Source: Atriophallophorus winterbourni (taxonomy: Eukaryota > Platyhelminthes > Trematoda > Plagiorchiida > Microphallidae). From it: a DNA stretch of 64,000 nucleotides. The translations under genes and the position numbers were made by a program. Below the pieces are notes generated by a model. The model made no database searches, was not told the origin of the DNA, and was given only the letters and a program-made list of their open reading frames with translations. Where the stretch lies: contig JACCGJ010001858.1 of the NCBI GenBank assembly GCA_013407085.1, positions 62,001-126,000 on the forward strand, in the 5' to 3' direction. Below are positions 22,560-33,308 of this stretch, piece after piece (the first letter of the stretch is position 1; every line of letters begins with the position of its first letter).

Positions 22560-24485
22560 TTGCGGTCTAAACCCTGCTTAAAACAATACACGGTACTGCA
22601 GGATATAAGTTCTTCTGGAAGAATAATCCAGAAGTTAACAACCCTAAGGCTGAAAAGTGTTTCCTGGAGTCTAGCCGACATCGTTTCTTAGCAATTTTAG
22701 GTGAGTGGCCCCGGGTGCCCAGCTCGGGGCTCAAGGTAAAGAAGTCGTTCATTTGCACCCCACTCAAACCCTTGAAGAACCTAAAGGTTTCTTTTGAGTC
22801 ACCTCTCAAACGACGGCGCCTAAGGGAGAAAAGATCGAGAGATATTAGGCGCACAGCGTACGGTTTCCCTTGCTGAAATTCAATCATGAGAGTTGCGAGG
22901 CGCTGTACGCTTCCAAGTCGAAGGATGACATTTTTTAGTGAGGACACCACGCGTGAACACAGTATTCAAGATGCGGCCGAAATAACGCCTTGTAGAGTGG
23001 CAGGAATACATCGGGTCTTCTGCTCGATAGCACTGATTTAGGCCGAAAAAGTACCTTGCGTGCATGCTGAGCCGCAGCGGCACATTGGTCCTCCCATTTG
23101 AAGTCAGCCCTAACCAGTACACTTGAATCCTTAACATACTGTGGCGTTAACACTGAGGGAATTTCCCGCCACCTGGACCGAAATCTTATCAACCAGTGTT
23201 GACAAGAGTTGGCACTTATTTAGGTTCAGTGGGAGATCCCACTGGTATGACCAGTTTATGACCCGCTCAAGGTCGTGCATCAAGGTATCTTCATCCGTTG
23301 ATCCGATGAATTTCACATCATCCGCAAAAATAAAGCATGGGCACTTCGATTCAGAGGACAAGTCATCGATGGAATTCAGTAATTGAAGAGGATCAAGTAC
23401 CGAACCGTGGGGTACACCTCTGATCACGTCGGTTCGATTTAAAAGCGTAGATCCTACCCTAACTCGGAATGTCCTAACCGTAAAAAGGCCTTTATCCAAG
23501 CAAGTAGACTACCCCGTATGCCTCTTACTGCAAGCCTAATCTCTTGAAGGCGGTGGTTAACGGAATCGAAAGCCTTGCTGAAGTCTAGGTAGAGGGCTCC
23601 GACAGGCATCCCTTCATCCATCCTTCTAAGGACAGTATTGAGAAAGCTAAGGAGGTTAGTCAGACAGGATCTACCCTCAAGAAATCCATGCTGATTTACA
23701 CTCAACAGAGAATGCCGACAAAGATGCTGACAGATTTTATCACACAGCAGTTTTTCCATTACTTTCGAGACGGTGCTGGTCAGGCTGACCGGTCTATAGT
23801 TACTAACAGTTGACCTGCAACCACCCTTGTGTATTGGCACGACTATGGCTTCCATTCACTTACTGGAAACAACTATTAGTTGCAGGCATGAATCAAAGTG
23901 CTGGCAAAACGGTTTGGCAAGCACTAAGGAAAGATTTTCAAGCATAATTAATTAGATGCCGTCCTGTCCCTCAGATTTGTTGAACCGAACATGGATAAGT
24001 GCGTCAAACAACTCAGCCTCATTAAAGGACATCTCATCTAATACATGGACACCAGGTGTCAGTTTAAGCAGACCTGACGGTGCGTTTGTAGAATTATCCC
24101 GTTGTTGAACCCTACTGAAAAACCTTAGACAGGCCGGTATCGGCAACTTTTCCGTCCACAAGTTTCAAATCGCCTATGTTTTCCATAGTTTTTCCTCTAG
24201 ACTGTGCGTAGCTATAAAACCTTTTCGAGTTGGATTAACCATCCCCAGCTAGAGATAACTCAAAATCCTGTTTGAGCACATGCTGTAATTTAACACAGGC
24301 ATTCCGAGCGGTTTTGTAGGTGGCCCAAGAACCAGAATTAAGGAATAGCTTATATTGCCGCCATAGACGATTCCGTTTACGGGTAGACCTACGAACTCGA
24401 GGAGACCACCAGGGTGGCCTTCGATGCCTTCTCACACATTGCAACGGAGTGTGCTTGTATTGTAACTCGTCAAGGGCAAATGCAG
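22560..24485 (-). pseudogene. LINE family B (CR1-like) ORF2 fragment, frameshifted
   Basis: Reading leftward: RKRNRLWRQYKLFLNSGSWA (linker after the endonuclease), MSFNEAELFDALIHV, VPIHKGGCRSTVSNYRPVSL, NQHGFLEGRSCLTNLLSFLN, LYLDFSKAFDSVNHR, a frameshift near 23490, RGVPHGSVLDPLQLLNS, FADDVKFIGS, NKCQLLSTLVDKISVQVAGN and RPHLEYCVHAWCPH, then a frameshifted tail to about 22560. FADD is present. It runs head-to-head with the + strand family B copy that starts near 24780. It keeps the RT segment (about 23700-23860) that the + copy has lost, and it shows the uninterrupted site where the Gypsy element sits in the + copy. Confidence 0.9.
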
Positions 24486-24779
24486 TTTACGCATAAGTAG
24501 TTCAAGTGCAAGTTCATGTTCAGCTTCCGTTCGTGTCTTGCGTGGGTGGTTCAGGTTTTACTGCTGGACAGTAAAGCATTTAGTACGAATGCGCCTTACA
24601 CCATCAACTTTGTTTCACAGATTGCGCGGTACGTTCAACTTGGTTGTATTTCCCGCGCTCTGCTAAAAAATCATTACGAATTCTCGCTATTCTGTGAAAT
24701 GAATGTAAAATAGAGTAACTGTTTCACTATAATATTAAAACAAATCGTTCATTATAATATCGTTACTCATACTTCTCGC

Positions 24780-26090
24780 TGTCAGATGAGTACGATTAAC
24801 GCTTGCCTCAACGGCCATATCTGCAATAAAGTGGTCAGGGGCATTGAGTGCACAGCTTGTAAGCGTTGGGCTCACCCTAGCTGCTCTGGCATACAGAAAT
24901 CTCACTATGGGTTTCATGCAAAGTACCGGTGGTTTCTGTGGTATTGTAGCTCCTGTCATAAGGCTGCCAGTGACGCTGCTTCTATTATTGTAAAACCTTA
25001 AAATAGTGAAATCTTGCCTAGCTCGTAGAACGTTGTACCCACTTAAACTTATGCATCTGTTTTGCGTGCAAATATGATCAGGGGGACAACTGCAGTCAAG
25101 GCGAAATTTGACAAAGTTTACCAGTTACACGTTCCTCCGAAGGAGGTCAATGTAAAGAGAACTTTGAAAAAACTTGTTAATAAAGAATCTTGATTAACTG
25201 CAGCCAAGCGGAAGGTCGAACAGGTTAGCTAGGTTACCCGTCCACCCAGGCAAGCTATCACTCCCAAGGTGGCAAATGTAGCTGGAACCTCCAAGCGCAC
25301 TAATACCAGTAAGGTCAGTACACAAAAACGGCAATATTTAATTGATGCCGGTTCACCTGTGCTAGACCAAATTATTTAAGAATTGAATGGTTTGCGTCAG
25401 CAAATCGAAACACTGCACAGCAATTCCTCTGCTCCGAAATCTAGAACTAGAAATGTACTAGTTTTGACAGAGCGGAACCATTTATTAAGGAATCTAAGTC
25501 TCGCAGAGATCTTGATCGCAGGTGTATAAACGATCTTCTCCAAATGGTGGATATGAAGCCTTCTACTCCCACAGTGCGAATCCACCGAGTAGGAAGATGA
25601 AGGATGGGTAACTGCCCTCGACCAATCCTGGTTGAATTCAATTATCAGGCGGATCGGGATGCATTACTGGCTAGGACTGAGCATATTGCCAACTTAACGC
25701 TAGATAAACTTCATATGAAGCCTGGCAAATCTCCGTCCAGGATTAGGAAATAATCTTCTGTTTCTCATTGGAGAAACTTAGCAATGAGAACGTCGGTCAT
25801 TTTCAATCCGGATGCAGCGCAAAACGCTATTCAGCCACAGACGGGCATACAGAACAGCACTTCACTAGGCTTGCTGTCCGGCCCAGATGAAGTTGATTGT
25901 CTTAGCGCAACTGACGATGGCAGCCGAGCAGGTGACTTCAGTAGTTGCTTCTCTTCTATGGATGCGGTCTCAATTGTCAGGCAACGGTCCGTTACCTTAA
26001 CGCAAGAGGCTGCCGTAACTGATGCTCCTGCTCTAAGTAGCGCGCCAAAAAACGTGCAGCTTCCTTGAATGCTTTGACCGAGGGCCAAAC
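24780..26090 (+). pseudogene. LINE family B ORF1 (PHD-like zinc finger and RNA-binding region), decayed
   Basis: An open frame at 24786-25001 has a Cys/His cluster, CNKVVRGIECTACKRWAHPS, then C and a distal C-x2-C (WYCSSC). This is the pattern of the PHD-type finger found in CR1-clade ORF1 proteins, which coat LINE RNA. After stops, a second conserved block near 25465-25680 reads FIKESKSRRDLDRRCINDLL, SPTVRIHRVG-like and PRPILVEFNYQADRDALLAR, as in CR1 ORF1 central regions. A further open piece (25784-26068) is of low complexity. Multiple stops lie between the blocks. The sequence leads directly into the endonuclease of ORF2. Confidence 0.65.
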
Positions 26091-26179
26091 AGGATTAGTT
26101 TCAGAAGCACGAATAACCAGTGCCTAAGTATTGTACGCAAAGGTATGCAGCATAAGGAATACGTGAACTGAACTTTCTC

Positions 26180-27968
26180 TCTGCGTGGCTCAGTTACACC
26201 AAAGGGTTATTGCGCTCTCCGAGACCTGGCTGTCTGCGATTAATGAGGTGCCGGTAAATATCAGCGAACAGTAGTTCGTCATAAGATGCGATAGGCCGGG
26301 CAATAAGAGAGGTGGTGGCGTTGCACTGCTCTTGGAGTATCGTTTTCACAGCATGGGTACAGGGATATCTCTAGCCATTGAAAACGTCCAAGTTGTTACG
26401 AGTATCCTGACTTGCTACAAGTCATCGCTCGCAATTGCTTGTGTCTACGTCACACCCAATGCATCCCAACAGAAGTTTACGCAGCTTATTAAGACACTCA
26501 ACGGTTTGTTTTTCTCAGCTCACAGCGTACTTATCTGGGGTGATTTCAACCTCCCAGACATAGAATGGCCTGTTCCCACTGGTCTAGTCATTCAGCAATA
26601 TGACACCTTTCTCGAATGGCTCCAGAATCATGCGCTCCACCAGCATGTCAATGATCCTACAAGTTTTCGCCATGGATGCCCTCCATCCACTCTTGACATG
26701 GTATTGACGTCCCGGCTAGAAGGCATTAGGTATTTAGAGTACCTACCGCTGCTCGGTAAAAGCGATCACGTAATGATAAGCTTCGAAGCGATATTGCGTT
26801 TTCGCAGACCTTCCTCTCGTCCTAGAAGCAATTTTAGTCTTGTAGACTTGAGTTTACTCTTGCGGACTTCAAAATCCTCCTTTTAGTTGTCTAGAGTTTC
26901 TAATGTACGTAAAAACTGGGATAAAATTTGTTAGTATCTAAAGGAGTTACAAGACAAGCACGCTCCACTGCAGTGTGTGAGAAGACATTAAAGGCATCCC
27001 GTAAAGGGGATCGCCTACGGAGACAATATAAGCTATCTCTTAATTCTGGTTCTTGGGCCCGCTACGAAACCGCTCGGAATGCCTGTGTTAAATTACAGCG
27101 TGTGCTGAAACAGGAGTTTGAATAATGCTTAGCTAGGTATGGTAAATTCATCCCGAATAGGTTCTATAGCTACGCACAGTCAAAAGGAAAAACTAGGGAA
27201 AGCATAGGACGTTTGAAACAAGGACGGAAAAGTAGCTCATCCCGACCTGTCTAAGGCGACTGTCTCCTCATGGTCTTTCAGTAGCGTTCAACGACGGGAT
27301 AATTCTTCAATCGCACCGTCAGGTTTGCTTGACATGACACCTGGTGTCCATGTATTATATGAGTTGTCCTTCAATGAGGCTGAGGTGTATGACTCACTTA
27401 TCCATGATCGGGTCAACAAATCTGAGGGACCGGATGGCATATACTCAATTATGCTAAACACTCTTCCCTCAGTGCTTAACCATTCGTTTTGCCAGCTCTT
27501 TAATTCATGCCTGCAACTAGGAGTTGTTCTCAGTAAGCGGAAGGAAGCCTGACTAAACTTCTCAGTTTTCTCAATACTGCAACTGAAATGCTTGGCGAAG
27601 GAAAGCCAATCGAATCGCTCTACTTAGATGTTAGCAACGCTTTTTATTCCGTGAGTCGCCGCCTTCTATGGTTCAAGCTAGCAGCACAGGGCACACAGGA
27701 TAGTCTACTTGCTTGGATAAAAGCATTTATTACAGGTAGGGCATTCATAGTTCGGGTTGGATTCACGTTGTATAACCAAACTGACGTGATCAGTGGGATC
27801 CCTCAAGGTTCGGTACTGGGTTCTCTTCTATTCCTAATTTTCTTTGATGACTTGTCATCTGCCTTGAAGTTTCCATGCATCATTTTCGCAGATGTTGTGA
27901 AGTTCGTCGGATCAACGGATAAAGATATTTTGATGCACGACCTTGAGCGGATCATAAACTGGTCATAC
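26180..27968 (+). pseudogene. LINE family B ORF2, 5' part: endonuclease and start of RT, interrupted by a Gypsy insertion
   Basis: Near 26205 the frame gives ALSETWLSAINEVPV and RGGGVALLLEYRF (endonuclease blocks). From 26332 a 184-codon frame has LTCYKSSLAIACVYVTPNAS, IWGDFNLPDIEWPVP, TLDMVLTSRLEG and LGKSDHVMISFE, which are the catalytic Asp/Asn and SDH motifs of AP-type endonucleases. After the linker (RLRRQYKLSLNSGSWARYE) the RT starts at 27325 (MTPGVHVLYELSFNEAE). About 190 bp present in the - strand copy (VPIHKGG through NQHGFLEG) are deleted near 27550. Then LYLDVSNAFYSVS, GIPQGSVLGSLL and a catalytic-box remnant changed to FADV (FADD in the other copy) follow. It breaks at 27968 inside INWSY, exactly where the LTR begins. 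Confidence 0.9.
27965..27968 (+). other. Target site duplication ATAC (left) of the Gypsy element
   Basis: ATAC precedes TGTAGTG here and is repeated at 32581-32584 after ...CACTACA. The uninterrupted LINE (reverse complement of 23235-23260) has a single ATAC at this place. Confidence 0.9.
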
Positions 27969-28124
27969 TGTAGTGAACTGCTTCCACTTTGTAACTTCGT
28001 ATTTTGTACATACAATTTTTGGCCTTGTATAGTTATTCCTTTTTGGCCATGTATACTTCATCTGTATCAATGCTTGTACATCATACTTTTTGGCGGTCAA
28101 TACAATATATCTTTGATCCACTAC
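27969..28124 (+). repeat. 5' LTR of the complete Gypsy element, internally deleted
   Basis: TGTAGTGAACTGC to GATCCACTACA. It aligns with the first ~130 bp and last ~20 bp of the 3' LTR; the join is at TCAATACAATAT/ATCTTTGATCC. Confidence 0.9.
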
Positions 28125-28259
28125 ATAATTGGTGAGCCCTTCGAACAGCAATTTTTATTTACGATAAATTCGTATTTGTAAATTTTTGGCTTATATTTTG
28201 TAATACTCACTTAATACCCACCATGAGCGATTTTTCCAAAAGTTAAGTTTCTACAATCC

Positions 28260-28924
28260 TTCAATTACAACATATTTCATGCAAATTACCGGCTTTAGCC
28301 GTTTCTAATCTCCCTCTTTGGTTCGGCCAAATTGAAGCTTTTTTTCGTATATATGGCATCACCGATGAATCTATTATGTATTCTCATGTGGTGACCATGC
28401 TCCCTCTCGACGTAGCTGAACAAGTCTGTGATCTTATTTATGCTATGCCTGAGGTCAAGACATACGGAAAGCTCAAATCCGCACTAATAGACCGAATGGA
28501 TTTTTCTGAGCAAGAGATGCTCGACGTCCTCTTTTCCAAAATGGCTCTTAGTGTTGAAAAGCCATCTCAGCTTTTTCGCAAGATGAAAGAGCTACTTGGA
28601 GACAAAAGAATTGAGGAAAGCATTTTAACACAGTTGTGGTTTTAAAACCTCCCAGCTGACATTTGCCAAGTGCTTGCTGGTTTGATTACTCACGTATCAT
28701 TAGGCGAACTAGCACAAGCGGCTGACAAAATGCGCGAAGCAAAAAAAGCCAACCAAATTACGGTTGATTCCGCACACATCAATTCGCCCTGTTTATGTTC
28801 GGAATTTAAAAAACAAGTCGCTGAACTAACTTTTGTGGCGAATTCTCTTTCGTCAAAATCTCCCAACCCATCTCGCTCAAAATCTAAAACTCGACCATCG
28901 AAAACCCCTGAGCGCGTATGTTGA
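28260..28924 (+). pseudogene. Gypsy gag, broken
   Basis: The frame reads LPLWFGQIEAFFRIYGI, then (from 28376) VVTMLPLDVAEQVCDLIYAM, YGKLKSALIDRM, LFRKMKELLGDKRI, a stop at 28643, and in another frame LPADICQVLAGLITHVSLGE and LAQAADKMREAKK. This is the capsid-like gag of CsRn1-type Gypsy elements ('FAQVEAQF ... LP.E.A..VRDLI ... L.RRM..LLGD ... LP..V..VLA'). No zinc knuckle is evident. It would form the virus-like particle that packages the element RNA. Confidence 0.8.
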
Positions 28925-28999
28925 TATTCAAAAGATATGGGGATAAAGCCTCAAAATGCATCTCTCCGTGTTTAAAAACCGTTAAAATCGAGGGTCAAT

Positions 29000-30900
29000 C
29001 AGTTACGGCGACTACAGTTCCCGGCCTACCGAACCCGAGTCGCAAATTCTATGTTTCACACAAATCGAGTGGTCTGCGTTTTCTGGTCGATACTGACGCT
29101 GAAATTAGCGTCATACCTCCAACATACAGCACCTCCAACCGTCGTCATACACACTTCAAGCAGCAAATGGCACTCGTATTAACACTTACGGTCAACGCCT
29201 GCTAACCCTCAACTTAGGACTAAGAAGCAGTTTCAGCTGGGTGTTTCTCATCGCGGAGGATAATTGCCCAAGAATAGGCATCGACTTTCTGTCTTATTTC
29301 GGTCTAACTGTCAAAGTAAAACAGCGGATATTAGTATATATGAAAACCTCTGTACAGGTGTCAGGTATCACTACTGAAGCCATTTCCTCCGGCATCAAAG
29401 CTGTCACTCTAGAAACTTCGACTTTTTGCGCTATATTGCATGAATTCCCATCCGTCATGCAGCTCCTATGACCGACTGACAAAGTGACACACTCCGTAAA
29501 ATATCACATTGTTACTAGCGGGCCACCAGTCTCCTTGAGTCTTAGGCGACTCCACCCGTCCAAACTTAAGATTACAAGAGCGGAATTTGAGCACATGCTA
29601 GAGCTTGGGATCATCCGTTTCTCTTACAGCTCCTGGCCGTAACCACTTTATATGGTTCCCAAGAAGACATCAAATGACTGGAGGCCATGTGGCGACTATC
29701 GTGCTCTCAATATTCGAACAGTCCCAGACAGGTATCCAGTACCACACATTCACGATCTTTCTTTGAATTCTTGTGCCATATACGATCCTTACTAAGCTTG
29801 ATCTCGTTCGTGCTTATTATCACATCCCGCTAGCCGAGGAAGACATACCCAAAACGGCAGTCACAACTCCTTTCGGCTTATAGGAATTCATTTGGATAAC
29901 CTTTGGCCTGAGAAACGCTGCACAAACCTCCCAACGTTTTATCGACGAAGTCTTGCGAGGCTTGCCGTTTGCCTACGCATACATCGACGACGTCTTGATT
30001 GCCAGCAACTATCCAGAGGAGCATGTCGAGCACATCCGTCTCGTTTTAGAGCGTTTCGTTAACTACGGGATAAAGATCAACCCAAGTAAATGCATTTTCG
30101 GCACAGATTCACTGGACTTCCTCGGCTATCGCCTTACTCGATCTGGTATCACACCTCTTCCTGAGAAATGCCAGGCGATATTCGACTTTCCTGTACCAAC
30201 AACGGTAACCCAGTTGCGCCGCTTTATCGGCATGATCAACTTTTACCGTCGCTTTATTCCAAACTGCGCAAAGATCATTGCTCTGCTGACCGATTTGCTC
30301 GACTCCAAATCAAAATCACTACAGCTTCCGTCAGAGGCACTTAAAGCTTTTGTCGCATCCAAAAAAGCTCTTTGCAGTGCCACAGAACTCTCATTCATTG
30401 ATCCGGAACCAACCTTTCCTCTGTCATTGAGGACCTATGCCTCCAATCCGGCGGTGAAAGCTGTTTTACAACAATAAAACAAGAACACATTCCGTCCACT
30501 GGCATTTTTCTCGCAAAAGCTTAATCCGGCACAAACCCACTACAGTACATTTGGCCGTGAATTACTTGCGATATATTTGGCCATACAACATTTCCGCCAT
30601 TTATTGGAAGGTCGTGACTTCATTATATTTACGGATCACAAACCATTGACTTTTGCTCTGCAGTCTAAATTTGATCGTCATTCGCCATGCGAGATCCGAC
30701 ACTCAGATTACATCTCTCAATTCTCTACCAATATTCGTTACATCAAAGGAAACGCGAACTTCGTTGCCGATGCTTCATCAAGACCTGACATTTCTGTTTT
30801 GTCTACAGACACACCATTTGATCTCTCCCTTTTACTAGCTATCAAGCCGAGATTGATAAAACTGAACTCGCGAAGTGTCGATCCCTAAATTTGTAGCAAA
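29000..30900 (+). pseudogene. Gypsy protease, reverse transcriptase and RNase H, broken
   Basis: Protease: FLVDTDAEISVIPP, where the usual catalytic DTGA has become [39 protein letters not shown], a palm region around 29780-29940, then AYAYIDDVLIASN with the catalytic YIDD motif, FLGYRLTRSGI and MINFYRRFIPNC. RNase H: LRTYASNPAVKAVLQQ (the first Asp is replaced), a stop, LAFFSQKLNPAQTHYSTF, FTDHKPLTFAL and IKGNANFVADASSR. Several stops and at least one frameshift interrupt the frame, so I judge it inactive. Confidence 0.88.
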
Positions 30901-30959
30901 TTTAGTTACCAAACGCCGATGCCTTGTTGACGTGCGATATCTCGACAGGGAAACCTAGA

Positions 30960-32110
30960 CTATTTGTCCCTCTTTCTCCGCGACGTGCCATTTTCGATCA
31001 TTTTCATCCGATGTCTCATCCTGGAAAGCGTGCCACCGTGAGGCTAATCGCAGATCGTTTTGTTTGACCGTCCATGAATGAAGATATATGAAATTGGGTG
31101 CAGCATTGAATTCCTTGTCAAACGAACAAGATATCTCGGCATACCTTCACACCTTACGTTCCATTTAGGCATCCCAACTGTCGATTCTCCCATGTGCATC
31201 TTGATTTCGTCGGTCCTATGCCGTCATCCAACGGATACTCATTCATCCTAACGGCGATTGATTGTTTTACTCGATGGCCGATTGCTGTTCCGTTCAAAGA
31301 CACATAATCAGAGACTGTAGCACGCGCTTCCGTCGAACATTGGATTGTCAATTTTGGCACACCATCTGTCATCACAACCGACCGTGTCGCTCAGTTTCAA
31401 TCGACTTTGTTTCGAGATTTGACAGCACATCCGAACCACCGCCTACCATCCTAACTCGAACGGATTGGTTGAACGCTTTTACCGGCAGCTTAAAGCCTTT
31501 TCAGCTTGTCAGCCTGATTCTAATAAATAGAATGTGAATTTGCCACTTGTTCTTCTTGGCAAACGTTCCGCTATCAATACAGACTTGCAGTGCTCAGCCG
31601 CAGAGTTAGTTTTTGGTACCGCCTTGTGTCTTCTCGGTGAACTCGTTGTGCCTAGCCAGTCACCACCTCCGTCATCAGATTACATTTCTCGCTTGCGATC
31701 GTTCATGTCCAAGTTGGACTTTACGCTTCCTCGTCAGCGCATTATCCACCAACAGAAATCACCTTATCTTGATACGTGTGATTCTGTTTTTGTGCGACGC
31801 GACTCTGTTCTTGAACCTCTTCAGCCATCTTATCATGGACCTCACAGAGTTATTGAGCGTAAACACATTATACTCCGTTTTGGACATGAATGGTAAACGT
31901 GATACGGTCTCAATTGATCGTCTGAAACCAGCTTTCGTTAAGTTTCAACCGTCAACTCCACCAAGTGTCATTAACCTTCAATCACTACCGCCTGATAATC
32001 CTCATGTGCTTACCTCCCCCCATGTTCATCCCAATCCCCCGGTCCCTCCTACCCCTGTTCAAACCCGAACCGGTGGACATGTGTATTGGCAAAAACGACT
32101 TGCTGATTAC
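30960..32110 (+). pseudogene. Gypsy integrase and pol tail, broken
   Basis: The zinc domain (HPG-KRATVRLIADRF, then CIPCQTNKISRH), the core (LVGPMPSSNG/FILTAIDCF, ITTDRVAQFQS, HPNSNGLVERFYRQLKAF) and the C-terminal part (LVLLGKRSAINTDLQCSAAE, LVFGTALC, PYLDTCDSVFVRRDS, PSYHGPHRVIERKH) lie in alternating frames. A tail rich in Pro and His ends TGGHVYWQKRLADYVTL. It matches 20395-21507 closely, with different lesions in each copy. Confidence 0.88.
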
Positions 32111-32182
32111 GTGACCTTATGCACATTTCAAGCATATGTTACCCTTCATTCAATCTTAATTAACGCTCCGGTGGGGGAGTAT

Positions 32183-32580
32183 TGTAGTGAACTGCTTCCA
32201 CATTGTAACTTCGTATTTTGTAAATACAACTTTCGGCCTTGTATTCGTTTTTTGGCCATGTATACTTCATCTGTAACAATGCTTGTACATTATACTTTTG
32301 GCGGTCAATACAATTTCGAACTCGGACTCCGTCTTCTTCCGTGGTTGTGAAGTCTGTGTGCGTTGCTCCGTGCCGGAATTCCTGATTAACGAATTCTTCA
32401 ACATTTGAGCGCATTCCGCACCTTGTATTCCATCTCTTGGAGTTTCCTGTGTGGATAACCTTGCTATCGTTGGTCTTCACGGATCTTCATTTGGACATTT
32501 TTCCCTTGGTCTTTTAGTGAGTTCTTTCTAATTTTGCCTCTTTGTGTGTAGTTCTAGACTTATATCTTCGATCCACTACA
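32183..32580 (+). repeat. 3' LTR of the complete Gypsy element
   Basis: 398 bp, preceded by a purine tract (GGTGGGGGAGTAT), ending CGATCCACTACA and followed by the ATAC duplication. Confidence 0.92.
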
Positions 32581-32584
32581 ATAC

Positions 32585-32940
32585 TAGTGGGATCTCTCAC
32601 TGAAACTAAATAAGAACCAACTCTTGTCAGCACTGGTTGATAAGATTCCGGTCCAGGTGGCAGGGAATTCCCTCAGTGTTAACGCCACACAGTTTATTAA
32701 GGATATCAGAGTACTGGTAAGGGCTGAATTCAAATGCGAGGACCAATGTCACGCTGCGGCTCAAGGTGCACGCAAGGTAATTTTTCGCCTGAAATCAGTG
32801 CTATCGAGCAGAAGACCCGATGTATTCCTGCCACTGTACAAGGCATTATTTCGTCCGCATCTTGAATACTGTGTTCAGGCGTGGTGTCATCACTACAAAA
32901 AGTACATCCTTCGACTTGAAAACGTACAGCGCCTCTCAAC
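32585..32940 (+). pseudogene. LINE family B ORF2, 3' part after the Gypsy insertion
   Basis: It resumes at the interrupted codon region (LSLKLNKNQLLSALVDKIPV-like, then QVAGNSLSVN, SVLSSRRPDVFLPLYKALFR, PHLEYCVQAWCHH, RLENVQRLST). It matches the - strand copy at 22900-23245 almost block for block. It ends abruptly near 32940, where the right arm of the large inverted repeat begins. Confidence 0.9.
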
Positions 32941-33031
32941 TTATATAAAATGTTTTTACACAGGAGCACTATCTCTGGGCAACAATTCAGTCAAATGCGT
33001 GCAGTATTTGTGAAATGTTTACGAACCAGCC

Positions 33032-33241
33032 TGTGGTGATTGTTCGATTAACGATCAATAATAATCAATCATTCATCCCCATTCATTCAACAATAATCAA
33101 AAATACTGTTATTCAAGTTCTAATTGTCATTCATTCATTCTGGTTGTTATTCAATACATACTGTGATTCGAGTGAGCGCGGTTTGTTCTCACTTACATTC
33201 TTGGGCTGATTATTCAATTCAATACAATACAATTCATTACA
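33032..33241 (+). repeat. 5' LTR of gag-only element
   Basis: TGTGGTGATTGTTCGATTAA ... AATTCATTACA, 210 bp; same length and nearly identical to 34491-34700. Confidence 0.95.
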
Positions 33242-33308
33242 TTTGGCGTCGCGAGCAGTGGGTGCGCCCGAACAGGATACAATTCATACAATTCAAGATC
33301 ATTTCCTC

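Larger units (their letters stand above)
27969..32580 (+). mobile_element. Complete Gypsy (CsRn1-like) LTR retrotransposon, decayed
   Basis: It has LTRs at both ends (27969-28124 and 32183-32580), TG...CA termini and a 4-bp ATAC target duplication. The internal order is gag, protease, RT, RNase H, integrase and a proline-rich tail. Just after the 5' LTR the sequence TAATTGGTGAGCCC is a plausible primer binding site: TGGTGA resembles the tRNA-Trp-type site known for CsRn1 relatives, an inference from memory of the clade. The 5' LTR is 156 bp against 398 bp for the 3' LTR because about 240 bp are missing from its middle. Many stops in gag-pol make it non-autonomous today. It sits inside LINE family B, same strand. 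Confidence 0.95.

Noticed and set aside
31613..32350. 245-codon ORF on the + strand in the Gypsy integrase region
   Set aside because: Only parts of it are the pol frame. It overlaps the true integrase frame at its start, runs through the 3' LTR at its end, and is a patchwork of shifted frames.
33243..33308. Upstream extension of the gag-like ORF starting at TTG
   Set aside because: There is no ATG in this stretch, and it overlaps the candidate primer binding site. The first ATG is at 33309.
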